A model generated the notes under the pieces. The model had not been told where the DNA came from. It saw only the letters and a program-made list of their open reading frames with translations, and did not search any database. From Nostoc sp. 'Peltigera membranacea cyanobiont' 210A (GTDB lineage: Bacteria > Cyanobacteriota > Cyanobacteriia > Cyanobacteriales > Nostocaceae): DNA of 36,136 nucleotides. Both the position numbers and the translations under genes were made by a program. Below are positions 23,334-31,597 of the stretch, piece by piece. The first letter of the stretch is position 1. Each line of letters begins with the position of its first letter. The stretch spans positions 1 to 36,136 of the forward strand of contig NZ_NOLJ01000006.1 in assembly GCF_002246015.1 (NCBI RefSeq), read 5' to 3'.

Positions 23334-23502
23334 AGAGGTTGTTTGAAAAGTGTTTGGGTGTGATTTTAAGTACTTCTAGATCCCCCCTAGCCCCCCTTAA
23401 AAAGGGGGGAACCAGAATCAAAGTCCCCCTTTTTAAGGGGGATTTAGGGGGATCAATCTATAACGTTTTGCTACAGGCAAGAGGACTTTTCAAACACCCT
23501 TT
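23334..23502. mobile_element. MITE of the same family, copy B
   Basis: The left end agaggttgtttgaaaagtg is matched by acttttcaaacaccct at the right. The interior is a large palindrome of C- and G-runs (gatccccccta...taggggg-atc). The 890-base gap 23109-23997 contains this copy, copy C and AT-rich DNA, without a gene. Confidence 0.75.
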
Positions 23503-23783
23503 TAGACCGAAAAACTCAGAATTTAAGGTTAAATCAATGGTATTTAATCTATTTTTTGATGCTAATTTAAACATTTAAATAAATTTCCTACAGAGTTATT
23601 TAAAAATTTAAAATTTAAAATTAAAACTAATTATTTCTTTACAATGTTTTAAATAGAGTGATGATAAAGTATAAAACATTGCTTTCTTTAAAAAGCAATC
23701 ATTAGCTCATACCTAATTTCTTAAAAGCTTCAGTTGATTAACTGAACCTAATAAGAATATATAGAAGTTAACTGTGTAATCTA

Positions 23784-23961
23784 AGAGGATGTTTGAAAAG
23801 TCATGATTGATGTATCAAATATTTTTTACCCCTCCCTAACCCTCCCCGTATGTATTGGGGAGGGAACCAGATTTTTCTTGTTTCCCCCCTTTATAAGGGG
23901 GGATTAAGGGGGGTAATAATGTAATTAAACATTACAGCCAACTATTTTTCAAACATCCTCT
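23784..23961. mobile_element. MITE of the same family, copy C, with TAA flanks
   Basis: The left end agaggatgtttgaaaag is inverted at the right (tttttcaaacatcctct). Counting the element from GAGG, both sides have a direct TAA. A three-base TNA duplication fits the IS1031/ISL2 groups of IS5, which is an inference. The interior shares the catgattgatgtatcaa segment with copy A. It ends 36 bases before the gene at 23998. Confidence 0.8.
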
Positions 23962-23997
23962 AAGTTTTCGTTCTCTAAAAATACTAGGAATTAAATT

Positions 23998-24636
23998 ATG
24001 GGGGCTATCTTATATCCACTCTATACGGTAGCTAATTTGGTCTTAGCTACATGGAGCATAAGTTTATGGCAACACTCACACCATGCCAACATATTGTTGC
24101 TGCTGTTAGTGGTAGCTGGAATGACCTATGACAATCTCATTGTTTCGCTGGGTCGTTTGATTAATGAAGGTAGTTTCTTAAAATTACTTAATCGTCTGCG
24201 CTTCTTATTACATGATTTATTGATTCCATTGTTAGTGGTAGTGGCTGTGAAACTAGCCAGTGCTGCTGGTGTATTCTGGGCAAGTAAACCGATTTTGTTC
24301 TCTGGTTGCTGGACGATTACATTTGGTTTGATTGGATTGGGATTGGTGACTAATCTTAAACACTTGGAACTAGCACCAATAAATGTTGCTGGCAGTCTGC
24401 GATATAAACCGAAAAACAGTAAACCGCCAATTCCGACAATTTTCATCGCTTTATTAGTTGGTGTGGCAGGATTCTACATTTGGCGTGAAATCCAATGGCC
24501 TTGGATGTTTGTGGGAACAGTGGTAATGTTATTTGGTAATGCTTTACCTACAAAGATTTTTGGCTCTTTAGTGGGTTCGGCAGTTGATTTTGTGTTTATC
24601 TTAGCTCTATTGACAACACATATTGTATTGTCTTAG
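23998..24636 (+). CDS. Multi-spanning membrane protein of unknown function
   Basis: 212 residues, nearly all hydrophobic, with about seven predicted membrane segments (near 3-24, 31-50, 72-94, 98-118, 146-162, 168-183, 189-211). Charged loops include NRLRFLLHD (65-73) and a basic stretch at 135-143 (RYKPKNSKP). I do not recognise a family or catalytic motif. The gene lies 105 bases before the exporter adaptor gene on the same strand and may belong to that operon. The MITE just upstream may have displaced or replaced its promoter. Confidence 0.75.
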   Translation: MGAILYPLYTVANLVLATWSISLWQHSHHANILLLLLVVAGMTYDNLIVSLGRLINEGSFLKLLNRLRFLLHDLLIPLLVVVAVKLASAAGVFWASKPILFSGCWTITFGLIGLGLVTNLKHLELAPINVAGSLRYKPKNSKPPIPTIFIALLVGVAGFYIWREIQWPWMFVGTVVMLFGNALPTKIFGSLVGSAVDFVFILALLTTHIVLS

Positions 24637-24741
24637 TTAGAGATAATTTCGCGCCTATCTATATATAGAGTAGAAACTTTCGTTTAAGGCTTGCTGCAAG
24701 ATGGGAATCCAATCCATAAATTAGTAATCAAGGGTAATAGC

Positions 24742-26106
24742 ATGGCTCAGACTGTCTCTAAATACACAGAAAGTCTTCCTGCTCCAGTAGAACCAACAAA
24801 GCAGCACCGCACCAAAACGGTTCCTTTGATGTTGGCAATGGTGACGATCGCAGGTATTGGTTATTTATTTTGGAGCTTACAGCCGCAACCGAGAGCAGAC
24901 ATAGTCAAGGTAAGTGGACGCATTGAAGGTTATGAAACTGAAATTGGCGTCAAGCATTCGGGACGAATTGAGTCGATTGCAGTACGCGAAGGGGCTGCTG
25001 TTAAAAAGGGTCAGAAGTTAATTAAATTAGATAACAGTAACGACCAACTGCTGCAAGGACAACTGCAATCTGCAAACGCACAGGTTGCGTCTGCTCTATC
25101 CGACGAACAACAGGCTCGTTCAGATGTAGAGCGGGTACAGGGTGAGATAGAAGAAGTCAACAGCCAAATCCTTGAAGGACAACTTAATTTACAGCAGTCG
25201 CGAGGTGATACGGTAGGTCAAGTTAATCAAGCACGAGCTAACACTGCGGCAGCTAAGGCGCAAGTGGTGCAAGCCCAGGCAGTACTCAAACAGGCAGCAG
25301 CAGAAGTTAAGCTAGCTAAAATAAATCGCGATCGCTATGTTAAATTGCTGAATGATGGAGCAGTTACCCAACAGCAATCTGACCAAACACAAACTACCTT
25401 CGACACTGCGATCGCAACTTTACAGGCACGACAGGCAGCAGTCAATGCAGCTTCTGAGCAATTAAGTGCTACCCAAGCGGCGCTTACCCAAGCCCAATCA
25501 ACCGGTTTCAACCCCGGTATTAGGAACGCCCAGTTAGAAGCCTTAAAAAGAAAGCGCGCTCAAACATCTGCTCAAATGAAATCTGCTTGGGCGCAAGTGA
25601 AATCCGCTCAGGCAAAAGTCAAAGTTGCGTTGGCATCAAAACAACAACTCATTACCCAAATTCAAGATTCCAATAAAGACCTAAATGTTGTCAGTCCTCT
25701 AAACGGTGTTGTAACTGCCCGCAGTGTCGAACCAGGTGCAGTGGTGGATAGTCAAACAAACATTCTGACGGTGATCGACCCCTATACGATTTATTTGAGA
25801 GGTTTTATCCCGGAAGGGGATATTGGCAAAGTGCGCCAAGGACAGGTAGCGAAAATCTTCTTAGATTCTGCGCCTAATAAACCCCTAAAAGGTAAAGTAA
25901 TTGCCATTGATGCCCAAGCCTCGTTTACACCTGAGAATATCTATTTTCAGAAGGATCGGGTCAGGCAAGTTGTCGGTATTCGCATAAGTGTTGCAAATTC
26001 TGCCAGCTGCTTTAACCCCAAACAACCCTACACTGGTGCAGATTTACCCTGTGCCAAGATTGGGATGCCAGCTGATGCAGAAATTCTATTGAAGGGTGCA
26101 GAGTAA
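24742..26106 (+). CDS. HlyD/YbhG-type periplasmic adaptor of an ABC exporter
   Basis: 454 residues from the ATG at 24742, chosen because aaggg lies at good distance before it; a longer frame would need a TTG start. One membrane segment (27-45) anchors the protein in the inner membrane. The two halves of a biotinyl-lipoyl-like domain are at about 67-100 (KHSGRIESIAVREGAAVKKG) and 315-346 (SPLNGVVTARSVEPGAVV). They flank a long Gln/Ala-rich coiled-coil hairpin of about 200 residues, and a beta-barrel region follows. It would link the exporter below to an outer-membrane channel. The gene ends 6 bases before the ATPase gene. Confidence 0.92.
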   Translation: MAQTVSKYTESLPAPVEPTKQHRTKTVPLMLAMVTIAGIGYLFWSLQPQPRADIVKVSGRIEGYETEIGVKHSGRIESIAVREGAAVKKGQKLIKLDNSNDQLLQGQLQSANAQVASALSDEQQARSDVERVQGEIEEVNSQILEGQLNLQQSRGDTVGQVNQARANTAAAKAQVVQAQAVLKQAAAEVKLAKINRDRYVKLLNDGAVTQQQSDQTQTTFDTAIATLQARQAAVNAASEQLSATQAALTQAQSTGFNPGIRNAQLEALKRKRAQTSAQMKSAWAQVKSAQAKVKVALASKQQLITQIQDSNKDLNVVSPLNGVVTARSVEPGAVVDSQTNILTVIDPYTIYLRGFIPEGDIGKVRQGQVAKIFLDSAPNKPLKGKVIAIDAQASFTPENIYFQKDRVRQVVGIRISVANSASCFNPKQPYTGADLPCAKIGMPADAEILLKGAE

Positions 26107-26112
26107 TAGGCA

Positions 26113-28119
26113 ATGGATCGCAAAGTCACAAGTGGTACTCAAATTTTACCCCAAGCCCCAATTCTTTCAACTCAAAGCATCTACATTCGAGGCTTGCACA
26201 AGCACTATGGTCGTTTAGCCGCAGTGCGGGGGATCGATTTGACAGTGCAGCAGGGTGAGATGTTTGGGCTGATTGGCCCTGATGGTGCAGGGAAAACCAC
26301 AACCTTTCATATTTTAGGTGGCGTGATGGAACCCACCGCCGGAGAAGTGCAGATATTTGGTCAGCTTGCACGGGATGCTCGCTCAATAACGGGGTATTTA
26401 ACGCAGCAGTTTTCTCTGTACTTGGATCTCAACATTAATGAAAATTTACGTTATGCCGCAGGCTTGCGACAAGTACCAGATAATTTGTTTTGGACGCGTC
26501 GCGATCGCTTGCTACGCTTGATGAACTTAGAGCAGTTTGCCGACAGGCAGGCTGGACAACTCTCAGGCGGTATGAAACAAAAATTAGCACTTTGCTGTGT
26601 TTTAATTTCACAGCCCCAAGTCTTGTTACTGGATGAACCGACCACAGGTGTTGACCCGGTTTCACGACGAGAGTTTTGGGATGTGCTAGCGCAACTATCA
26701 GCAGGAGGTATGACCATTGTCGTTGCTACACCTTACTTAGATGAAGCAGAACGCTGCGATCGTGTAGCTTTGATGTATGAAGGTCAAATTCAAAAAATTG
26801 GTACTCCTGCTGCTTTACGCTCCAGTTTAGCCTTACATCGCCTAGAAGTTCATACCTCAAATCTGCAATTAAGCGAGCAAGTATTATTACAGACAGCACA
26901 AGCAAATATTGTAGATGTGCAAACATTTGGCGATCGCCTTGATGTTCTTGTCAAGGATATAACTTTAGGTCGTACACAGGTACACGATCTGCTGCAACAG
27001 CAAGAATTATCATCCTTTAGTATTGAGTCTAGTAGCCCTACATTAGAAAACGTCTTTGTTACCCATTTACGGCAACAGGGGTTAGCAACGCAATTTTTTC
27101 CATTTCCGAGAGCTAAGGCAACAAACCAGCAATGGAAATTGGAAAACTACAGGTTAACCGTCGCAGGCGATAGAGAAATTAACCCTAGTTCCTCATCCAT
27201 TGCCATATACGCTCACAACCTCAACCGCTTTTTTGGCAATTTTCAAGCAGTCAAAAGTGTCAACCTTGAGGTACGCTACGGCGAAATCTTCGGACTCTTA
27301 GGTGCCAATGGATCTGGGAAAACCACCACAATTAAAATGTTGTGTGGATTGCTTAAAGCCAGTGGTGGTGTCATTTCTCTTGGGGGGGAAACAAGCAACC
27401 TCCGTAGTACTCAATTGCGGCGGCGTATTGGCTACATGAGCCAGAAATTCACCCTTTACGATGACCTAACGATTTTGGAAAATCTGGAGTTTTATTGTGG
27501 TGTTTATGGTGTACCTCGCAAGCTACGCCAGGAGAAAATTGATTGGGTGATTGCCATCTGTGGGTTAAAAGGGCAGGAAAATATGCTTACCGGACAGCTA
27601 CCGGGTGGCTGGAAGCAGCGAGTTGCTTTTGGTGCTTCGGTAATGCACGAACCAGATATTCTATTCCTTGATGAGCCAACATCAGGGGTCGATCCGCTTG
27701 CACGCCGTCAGTTTTGGAAGTTGATTAATGACTTTGCCCGCAACGGCACAGCTATTTTAGTAACCACACACTACCTTGAAGAGGCAGAACAGTGTAACCG
27801 CATGAGTTTTATGGTTGCGGGAGAAACCGTCATCTCTGGTTCTTCCAGTTCGATTAAAGCCAGCCAACCAGGAAAACTTATGGAGGTTATCGTCAACCAA
27901 AACCAAGCTGCTGCCGATTTACTCAAACAACACCTCGATCCTTGGCGTGTCTCCATCTTTGCTGATAGTTTACACATTGTCCTTGACGACCCCGATCGAG
28001 AACTTCCTCGACTACTAAAACTTATAGAATCTGCTAAAATCACCATTTCCCGCGTCCGCCCCATTTCTTTTTCTCTAGAAGACGCTTTCATCGGTATAGT
28101 ACAGCGATCGCAAAACTAG
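26113..28119 (+). CDS. Fused double ABC ATPase of a YbhF-like exporter
   Basis: 668 residues, two ATPase domains in one chain. Domain 1 has the Walker A motif GPDGAGKTT (about 55), the signature LSGGMKQK and Walker B LLLDEPTTGVD. Domain 2 has GANGSGKTT (about 397), the signature LPGGWKQR and LFLDEPTSGVD. The switch histidine of domain 1 is replaced by Pro (VVATPYLDEAE) and the signature serine of domain 2 is Pro; these two changes fall in the same composite ATP site. The other site, with the domain 2 histidine (TTHYLEEAE) and the domain 1 LSGG, is canonical. The next two genes encode the matching ABC-2 permeases. Confidence 0.93.
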   Translation: MDRKVTSGTQILPQAPILSTQSIYIRGLHKHYGRLAAVRGIDLTVQQGEMFGLIGPDGAGKTTTFHILGGVMEPTAGEVQIFGQLARDARSITGYLTQQFSLYLDLNINENLRYAAGLRQVPDNLFWTRRDRLLRLMNLEQFADRQAGQLSGGMKQKLALCCVLISQPQVLLLDEPTTGVDPVSRREFWDVLAQLSAGGMTIVVATPYLDEAERCDRVALMYEGQIQKIGTPAALRSSLALHRLEVHTSNLQLSEQVLLQTAQANIVDVQTFGDRLDVLVKDITLGRTQVHDLLQQQELSSFSIESSSPTLENVFVTHLRQQGLATQFFPFPRAKATNQQWKLENYRLTVAGDREINPSSSSIAIYAHNLNRFFGNFQAVKSVNLEVRYGEIFGLLGANGSGKTTTIKMLCGLLKASGGVISLGGETSNLRSTQLRRRIGYMSQKFTLYDDLTILENLEFYCGVYGVPRKLRQEKIDWVIAICGLKGQENMLTGQLPGGWKQRVAFGASVMHEPDILFLDEPTSGVDPLARRQFWKLINDFARNGTAILVTTHYLEEAEQCNRMSFMVAGETVISGSSSSIKASQPGKLMEVIVNQNQAAADLLKQHLDPWRVSIFADSLHIVLDDPDRELPRLLKLIESAKITISRVRPISFSLEDAFIGIVQRSQN

Positions 28120-28143
28120 AATTTTTTGATATTTTTTATATTT

Positions 28144-29250
28144 ATGAAACGGATTTTTGCTCAGTTTACCAAAGAACTAGTACAGTTTCAGCGCGATCGC
28201 CTGACATTAGGGTTGGCATTTATACTGCCATTTATGACGTTACTCATTTTTGGGTTTGCAATCCGGTTAGAAAGTAAAAATATTCCCTTAATCGTGCAAG
28301 ATTTTAACCGCACAAACATTAGCAATAGCTATATTGAGCGACTATACGCCACCAATCAGTTTATGCCCACCCAATGGTCGGGAAACGACCCAGTGCGGGA
28401 TGCGATCGACCGTGGCATTGCCAAGGCAGCAGTCATTATCCCTCCTCAATTCAGCCGAGATGTGCAAGCTGGTAGAAATACTACGGTGCAAGTGCTGATT
28501 GATGCTACAGATGTCAATAATGCTCGTGTCATAAAAAACAGCATTCAGAGAGTGACGAATTTTTTTATGCAGGAGCAAGGACTGATAACATTTAATAACA
28601 GCGTCACACCTCGAATTCGTTTATGGTTTAACCCCGGTCGGTTAGAGTCTCTGTATATTGTACCGGGAGTCTACGCCGTCGTTTTATGGATTTTTCCGTC
28701 TTTACTGACAGCGATCTCAATGGTGAGAGAAAAAGAGAAAGGCACCATCTTACAACTTTACGCTTCTAGTATCAGTGCAACTGAACTGTTACTTGGTAAA
28801 GGACTGGCTTACCTGCTGATAGCTATCCTTCAAGCATTCATAGTCATGGGTCTAGGTTCGCTAATTTTCCAGGTTAGCTTAGTAGGCAATTCTATCACCT
28901 TGTTAATAGGAACTCTCCTTTTTCTCACAGACAGTGTTTTGTTTGGTTTGCTATTTGGGGTACGAAGCAGTAACCAAAATGCCGCTGTACAAAGTGTCTC
29001 TGTGATTGGTTTTGTTACCTCTCTATTACTGTCTGGTTTTATTTATCCTATTAGCAACATTCCCTTTCCCCTGTCACTTATGCCTAATATAGTTCCCGCC
29101 CGCTATTTTATAGATATCACTCGTGATGCATTTGTCAGGGGTACTGGATGGACAGGTGTTTGGTTTGATCTAGTCGTACTAATGGTTTTTGGATTGGTGT
29201 TTTTTGATATAACGCGTCGTGCTTTAGGTAGGATGCAATTACCTTATTAA
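28144..29250 (+). CDS. ABC-2 type permease, first of two (YbhS/YbhR-like)
   Basis: 368 residues from the ATG at 28144 (25 bases after the ATPase stop). A first membrane segment (about 16-38) is followed by a large periplasmic loop of about 130 residues. Five or six membrane segments fill the C-terminal half, and the ABC-2 signature region includes VREKEKGTILQLYAS. Typically two such permeases form a heterodimer that moves a drug, lipid or peptide with the fused ATPase and the HlyD adaptor. The substrate is unknown. Confidence 0.92.
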   Translation: MKRIFAQFTKELVQFQRDRLTLGLAFILPFMTLLIFGFAIRLESKNIPLIVQDFNRTNISNSYIERLYATNQFMPTQWSGNDPVRDAIDRGIAKAAVIIPPQFSRDVQAGRNTTVQVLIDATDVNNARVIKNSIQRVTNFFMQEQGLITFNNSVTPRIRLWFNPGRLESLYIVPGVYAVVLWIFPSLLTAISMVREKEKGTILQLYASSISATELLLGKGLAYLLIAILQAFIVMGLGSLIFQVSLVGNSITLLIGTLLFLTDSVLFGLLFGVRSSNQNAAVQSVSVIGFVTSLLLSGFIYPISNIPFPLSLMPNIVPARYFIDITRDAFVRGTGWTGVWFDLVVLMVFGLVFFDITRRALGRMQLPY

Positions 29251-29254
29251 ATTG

Positions 29255-29386
29255 GTAAGAATTCAGGAGTCAGGAGCCAGAATAATTGTAAAATCAAGCG
29301 TGTAATAACTTCTTGATTTTATTAAAATTATTAAGTTTTGGTATCAAGGTCTTCTTAATTCTGACTTCTGGATTCTGAATTCTTAC
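29255..29386. mobile_element. MITE-like element with gtaagaattcag ends
   Basis: The perfect 12-bp ends gtaagaattcag (29255-29266) and ctgaattcttac (29375-29386) have related subterminal sequence (gagtcagg.../...tgactt). The element begins 5 bases after the stop codon of the first permease. A related element, with cagaattcaggag ends, is at 35788-36006. Confidence 0.7.
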
Positions 29387-29535
29387 AAAAAGGCAGGAGG
29401 AAGGAGGTTATGAGTATCAATTAAAACTAAAGTTGCAGGGTTTAAAGCCCAGTTTAAAGAAAGAATTATACCCAGACGCGCTGACGCATTGTATAAAGCG
29501 TCCAAGATCAATCCCACTATGAGTAAGGGTGGGTT

Positions 29536-29603
29536 CCTCCTGCCTCCTGCCTCCTGCCTCCTGCCTCCTGCCTCCTGCCTCCTGCCTTCGACCTCCTGCC
29601 TCC
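29536..29603. repeat. STRR heptamer array (tgcctcc) between the two permease genes
   Basis: About nine heptamers, with tgccttc and gacctcc variants near the end. The inverse motif aggcaggaggaaggagg stands at 29392-29408, so the region could fold into a long hairpin. The 400-base gap 29251-29648 holds only this, the MITE at 29255 and a short stretch of unknown sequence. Confidence 0.85.
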
Positions 29604-29648
29604 TGAATTCAATTGTATTATTCTTAACTGTTGCAGCTACTAACCAAT

Positions 29649-30767
29649 ATGTTTTTATCACGACTATTTAATAGTTCGTTTTGGGCATTACTTCGCAAAG
29701 AAATCAATCAAATTTTGCGAGATAAGCAGTTAATTATTCTGCTGATTATACCACCAACGATGCAATTATTACTTTATGGATTTGCACTTAATCCCGATGT
29801 ACATAATTTGAAATTGGGTGTTATTGATTATGCAAATGTAGGTGCTAGTCGGGAACTTGTTCAGGCAATGACCTCTAATAGCATTTTTACCATCGAATCT
29901 GTACCAACAACTGAGAAAGATTTGAGCCGTCAAGTAGAAGAAGGCAAACTCAATCTAGGGGTGATTATTCCACCAGAATTCCCTAGAAAGCTGGCAACAA
30001 AAGAAGCTGAGATTCAAGTATTCATTGATGGAGTAGATGCAAACGCCGCAGGTATTGCCAGTGGCTACATGACTCAGATTATTCAAAATTATAATCGTAA
30101 CTTTGGGCAAAACCAGTTGAATTTTCCGGTATCGCTCCAAGTGGTATTTTTGTATAATCCAGGACTAATAAGTAGCTGGTATTTCGTGCCGGGAGTCATG
30201 GGTTTAGTGTTAACGCTTGTTGGAACACTAGTTTCATCAGTCGCTGTTGTGCGAGAGAAAGATAGCGGAACTTTGGAGCAATTACTTATGACACCAGCCG
30301 CAAACTGGGAAATTTTGGCAAGCAAAATTTTGCCTTTAGCGTTTTTGCTCATGGGAGATATTCTGCTAGCTTTGACTTTAGGACAATTGGTCTTTGGTTT
30401 ACCGTTGCGGGGAAATTTTCTCCTATTTTTTGGGTTGTCAATTATCTATCTGCTGGTTGGGATCAGTATAGGTATTATGTTGGCGATGTTTTCCAGCTCG
30501 CAACAACAGGTGGTATTGATGTCATTTTTCGTCAATATGCCGATATTGCAGACTTCTGGGGTACTTGCCCCGATCGAAGCCATGCCCCCCTTGTTTCAAG
30601 TCCTATCTCTACTGAATCCCTTACGTCATTACATTGCCATTATTCGAGGGATTTTACTTAAAGGGGTTGGTTTTGATGTGTTATGGATGCATATTCTGGC
30701 ATTGCTTAGTATTGCTGTTGTGTTATTAACTATTAGTCTGAGCAAGTTTCGCAATCAATTAAGTTAG
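29649..30767 (+). CDS. ABC-2 type permease, second of two
   Basis: 372 residues from the ATG at 29649; an upstream TTG is less likely. The architecture is the same as the first permease: an N-terminal membrane segment (IILLIIPPTMQLLLYGFAL), a large periplasmic loop, five or six C-terminal segments and the motif VREKDSGTLEQLLMTP. It is separated from its partner by 400 bases of repeats, so the two may no longer be on one transcript, or the hairpins may tune their ratio. The protein is full-length and shows no sign of decay. Confidence 0.92.
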   Translation: MFLSRLFNSSFWALLRKEINQILRDKQLIILLIIPPTMQLLLYGFALNPDVHNLKLGVIDYANVGASRELVQAMTSNSIFTIESVPTTEKDLSRQVEEGKLNLGVIIPPEFPRKLATKEAEIQVFIDGVDANAAGIASGYMTQIIQNYNRNFGQNQLNFPVSLQVVFLYNPGLISSWYFVPGVMGLVLTLVGTLVSSVAVVREKDSGTLEQLLMTPAANWEILASKILPLAFLLMGDILLALTLGQLVFGLPLRGNFLLFFGLSIIYLLVGISIGIMLAMFSSSQQQVVLMSFFVNMPILQTSGVLAPIEAMPPLFQVLSLLNPLRHYIAIIRGILLKGVGFDVLWMHILALLSIAVVLLTISLSKFRNQLS

Positions 30768-30918
30768 AAGATGTCTGATACTAAGTCTTTATGGGGTCTA
30801 AGCAGGATAAGTGCTGCGTGAAAACAAAACAATTATTTTCAATGATGGCTAAAATTTAAACTGAACTCCACGGTGCAAATGTACTAAACAACCCTTAAAT
30901 TATTGCTACGTAATCAAT

Positions 30919-31425
30919 ATGAATATTCGTTGTGAAACTCTGCCAGACTACACAGCAATAGCTGAGGTGAATACATTAGCCTTTGGGCAAGAAAACGAGG
31001 CTAAACTTGTGGAGAAAATTCGCCATTCTGACCATTATATTTCAGATTTGTCTCTAGTTGCAGAGGTTGAAAATGTTGTAGTTGGTCATATTTTATTCAG
31101 CTACATTGACCTAGTGGGTGAAGGAACACTCCAAGTACTTGGTTTAGCGCCTTTGGCAGTTAGTCCACAGTTTCAAAGACAAGGAATTGGTAGCGCATTA
31201 ATAAAAGCAGGGTTAGAAATAGCAGAGGCAAAGGAAGAAACCATAGTAATTGTACTAGGTCATCCCCACTTCTATACTCGCTTTGGTTTTCAGCCTTCTG
31301 TTGTTTATGAAATCGAGTCTCCTTTTCCAGTACCAGAGGAATTTTTCATGGTGAAACCACTGCAAAACTATCAAAAGCAGTATAAAGGCAAGGTTGTTTA
31401 TCCAGCTGCTTTTGATGAAGTATAA
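30919..31425 (+). CDS. GNAT N-acetyltransferase (YhbS-like)
   Basis: 168 residues. The acetyl-CoA binding motif is V-x-P-x-x-Q-x-x-G-I-G (VSPQFQRQGIGSAL, 81-94), followed by VIVLGHPHFYTRFGF, which is typical of YhbS-type acetyltransferases. The N-terminus IRCETLPDYTAIAEVN fits the family start. The natural acceptor is not known. The upstream gap of 150 bases has no visible terminator. Confidence 0.9.
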   Translation: MNIRCETLPDYTAIAEVNTLAFGQENEAKLVEKIRHSDHYISDLSLVAEVENVVVGHILFSYIDLVGEGTLQVLGLAPLAVSPQFQRQGIGSALIKAGLEIAEAKEETIVIVLGHPHFYTRFGFQPSVVYEIESPFPVPEEFFMVKPLQNYQKQYKGKVVYPAAFDEV

Positions 31426-31459
31426 TATTATCCCCACGTGAAGTTTGGTTAAAGCAAGA

Positions 31460-31572
31460 GACGCGATAAATCGCCGTCAAGACGAAAGACCATTGTAGAG
31501 ACGGCGATTTATCGCGTCTTTGTGATGGATTTATCGCGTCTTTCTGATGGATCTATCGCGCCTTTGTGTAAT
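31460..31572. repeat. 19-bp perfect inverted repeat and three 22-bp direct repeats
   Basis: The arm gacgcgataaatcgccgtc (31460-31478) is exactly inverted at 31500-31518. The right arm runs into three tandem 22-bp units starting at 31507, 31529 and 31551 (atttatcgcgtcttt, then variants). The block lies between the convergent acetyltransferase and amidase genes and may also act as a bidirectional terminator. Confidence 0.8.
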
Positions 31573-31580
31573 AAATTAGA

Positions 31581-31597
31581 TTTTTCAAACAGCCTCT
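31581..31597. mobile_element. Solo end of the GAGG..TGTTTGAAAA MITE family
   Basis: tttttcaaacagcctct is the right terminus seen in copies A-C, but no matching left end is found nearby. The minus-strand sequence GAG GCT GTT TGA gives the last three residues (Glu-Ala-Val) and the stop codon of the amidase gene. Confidence 0.7.

Noticed and set aside
23339..23578. 79-codon plus-strand frame after the peptide genes
   Set aside because: It reads through MITE copy B, and the residues reflect C- and G-runs.
24691..24741. TTG start extending the HlyD-type protein by 17 residues
   Set aside because: The ATG at 24742 is preceded by a good ribosome site and gives a normal cytoplasmic N-terminus.
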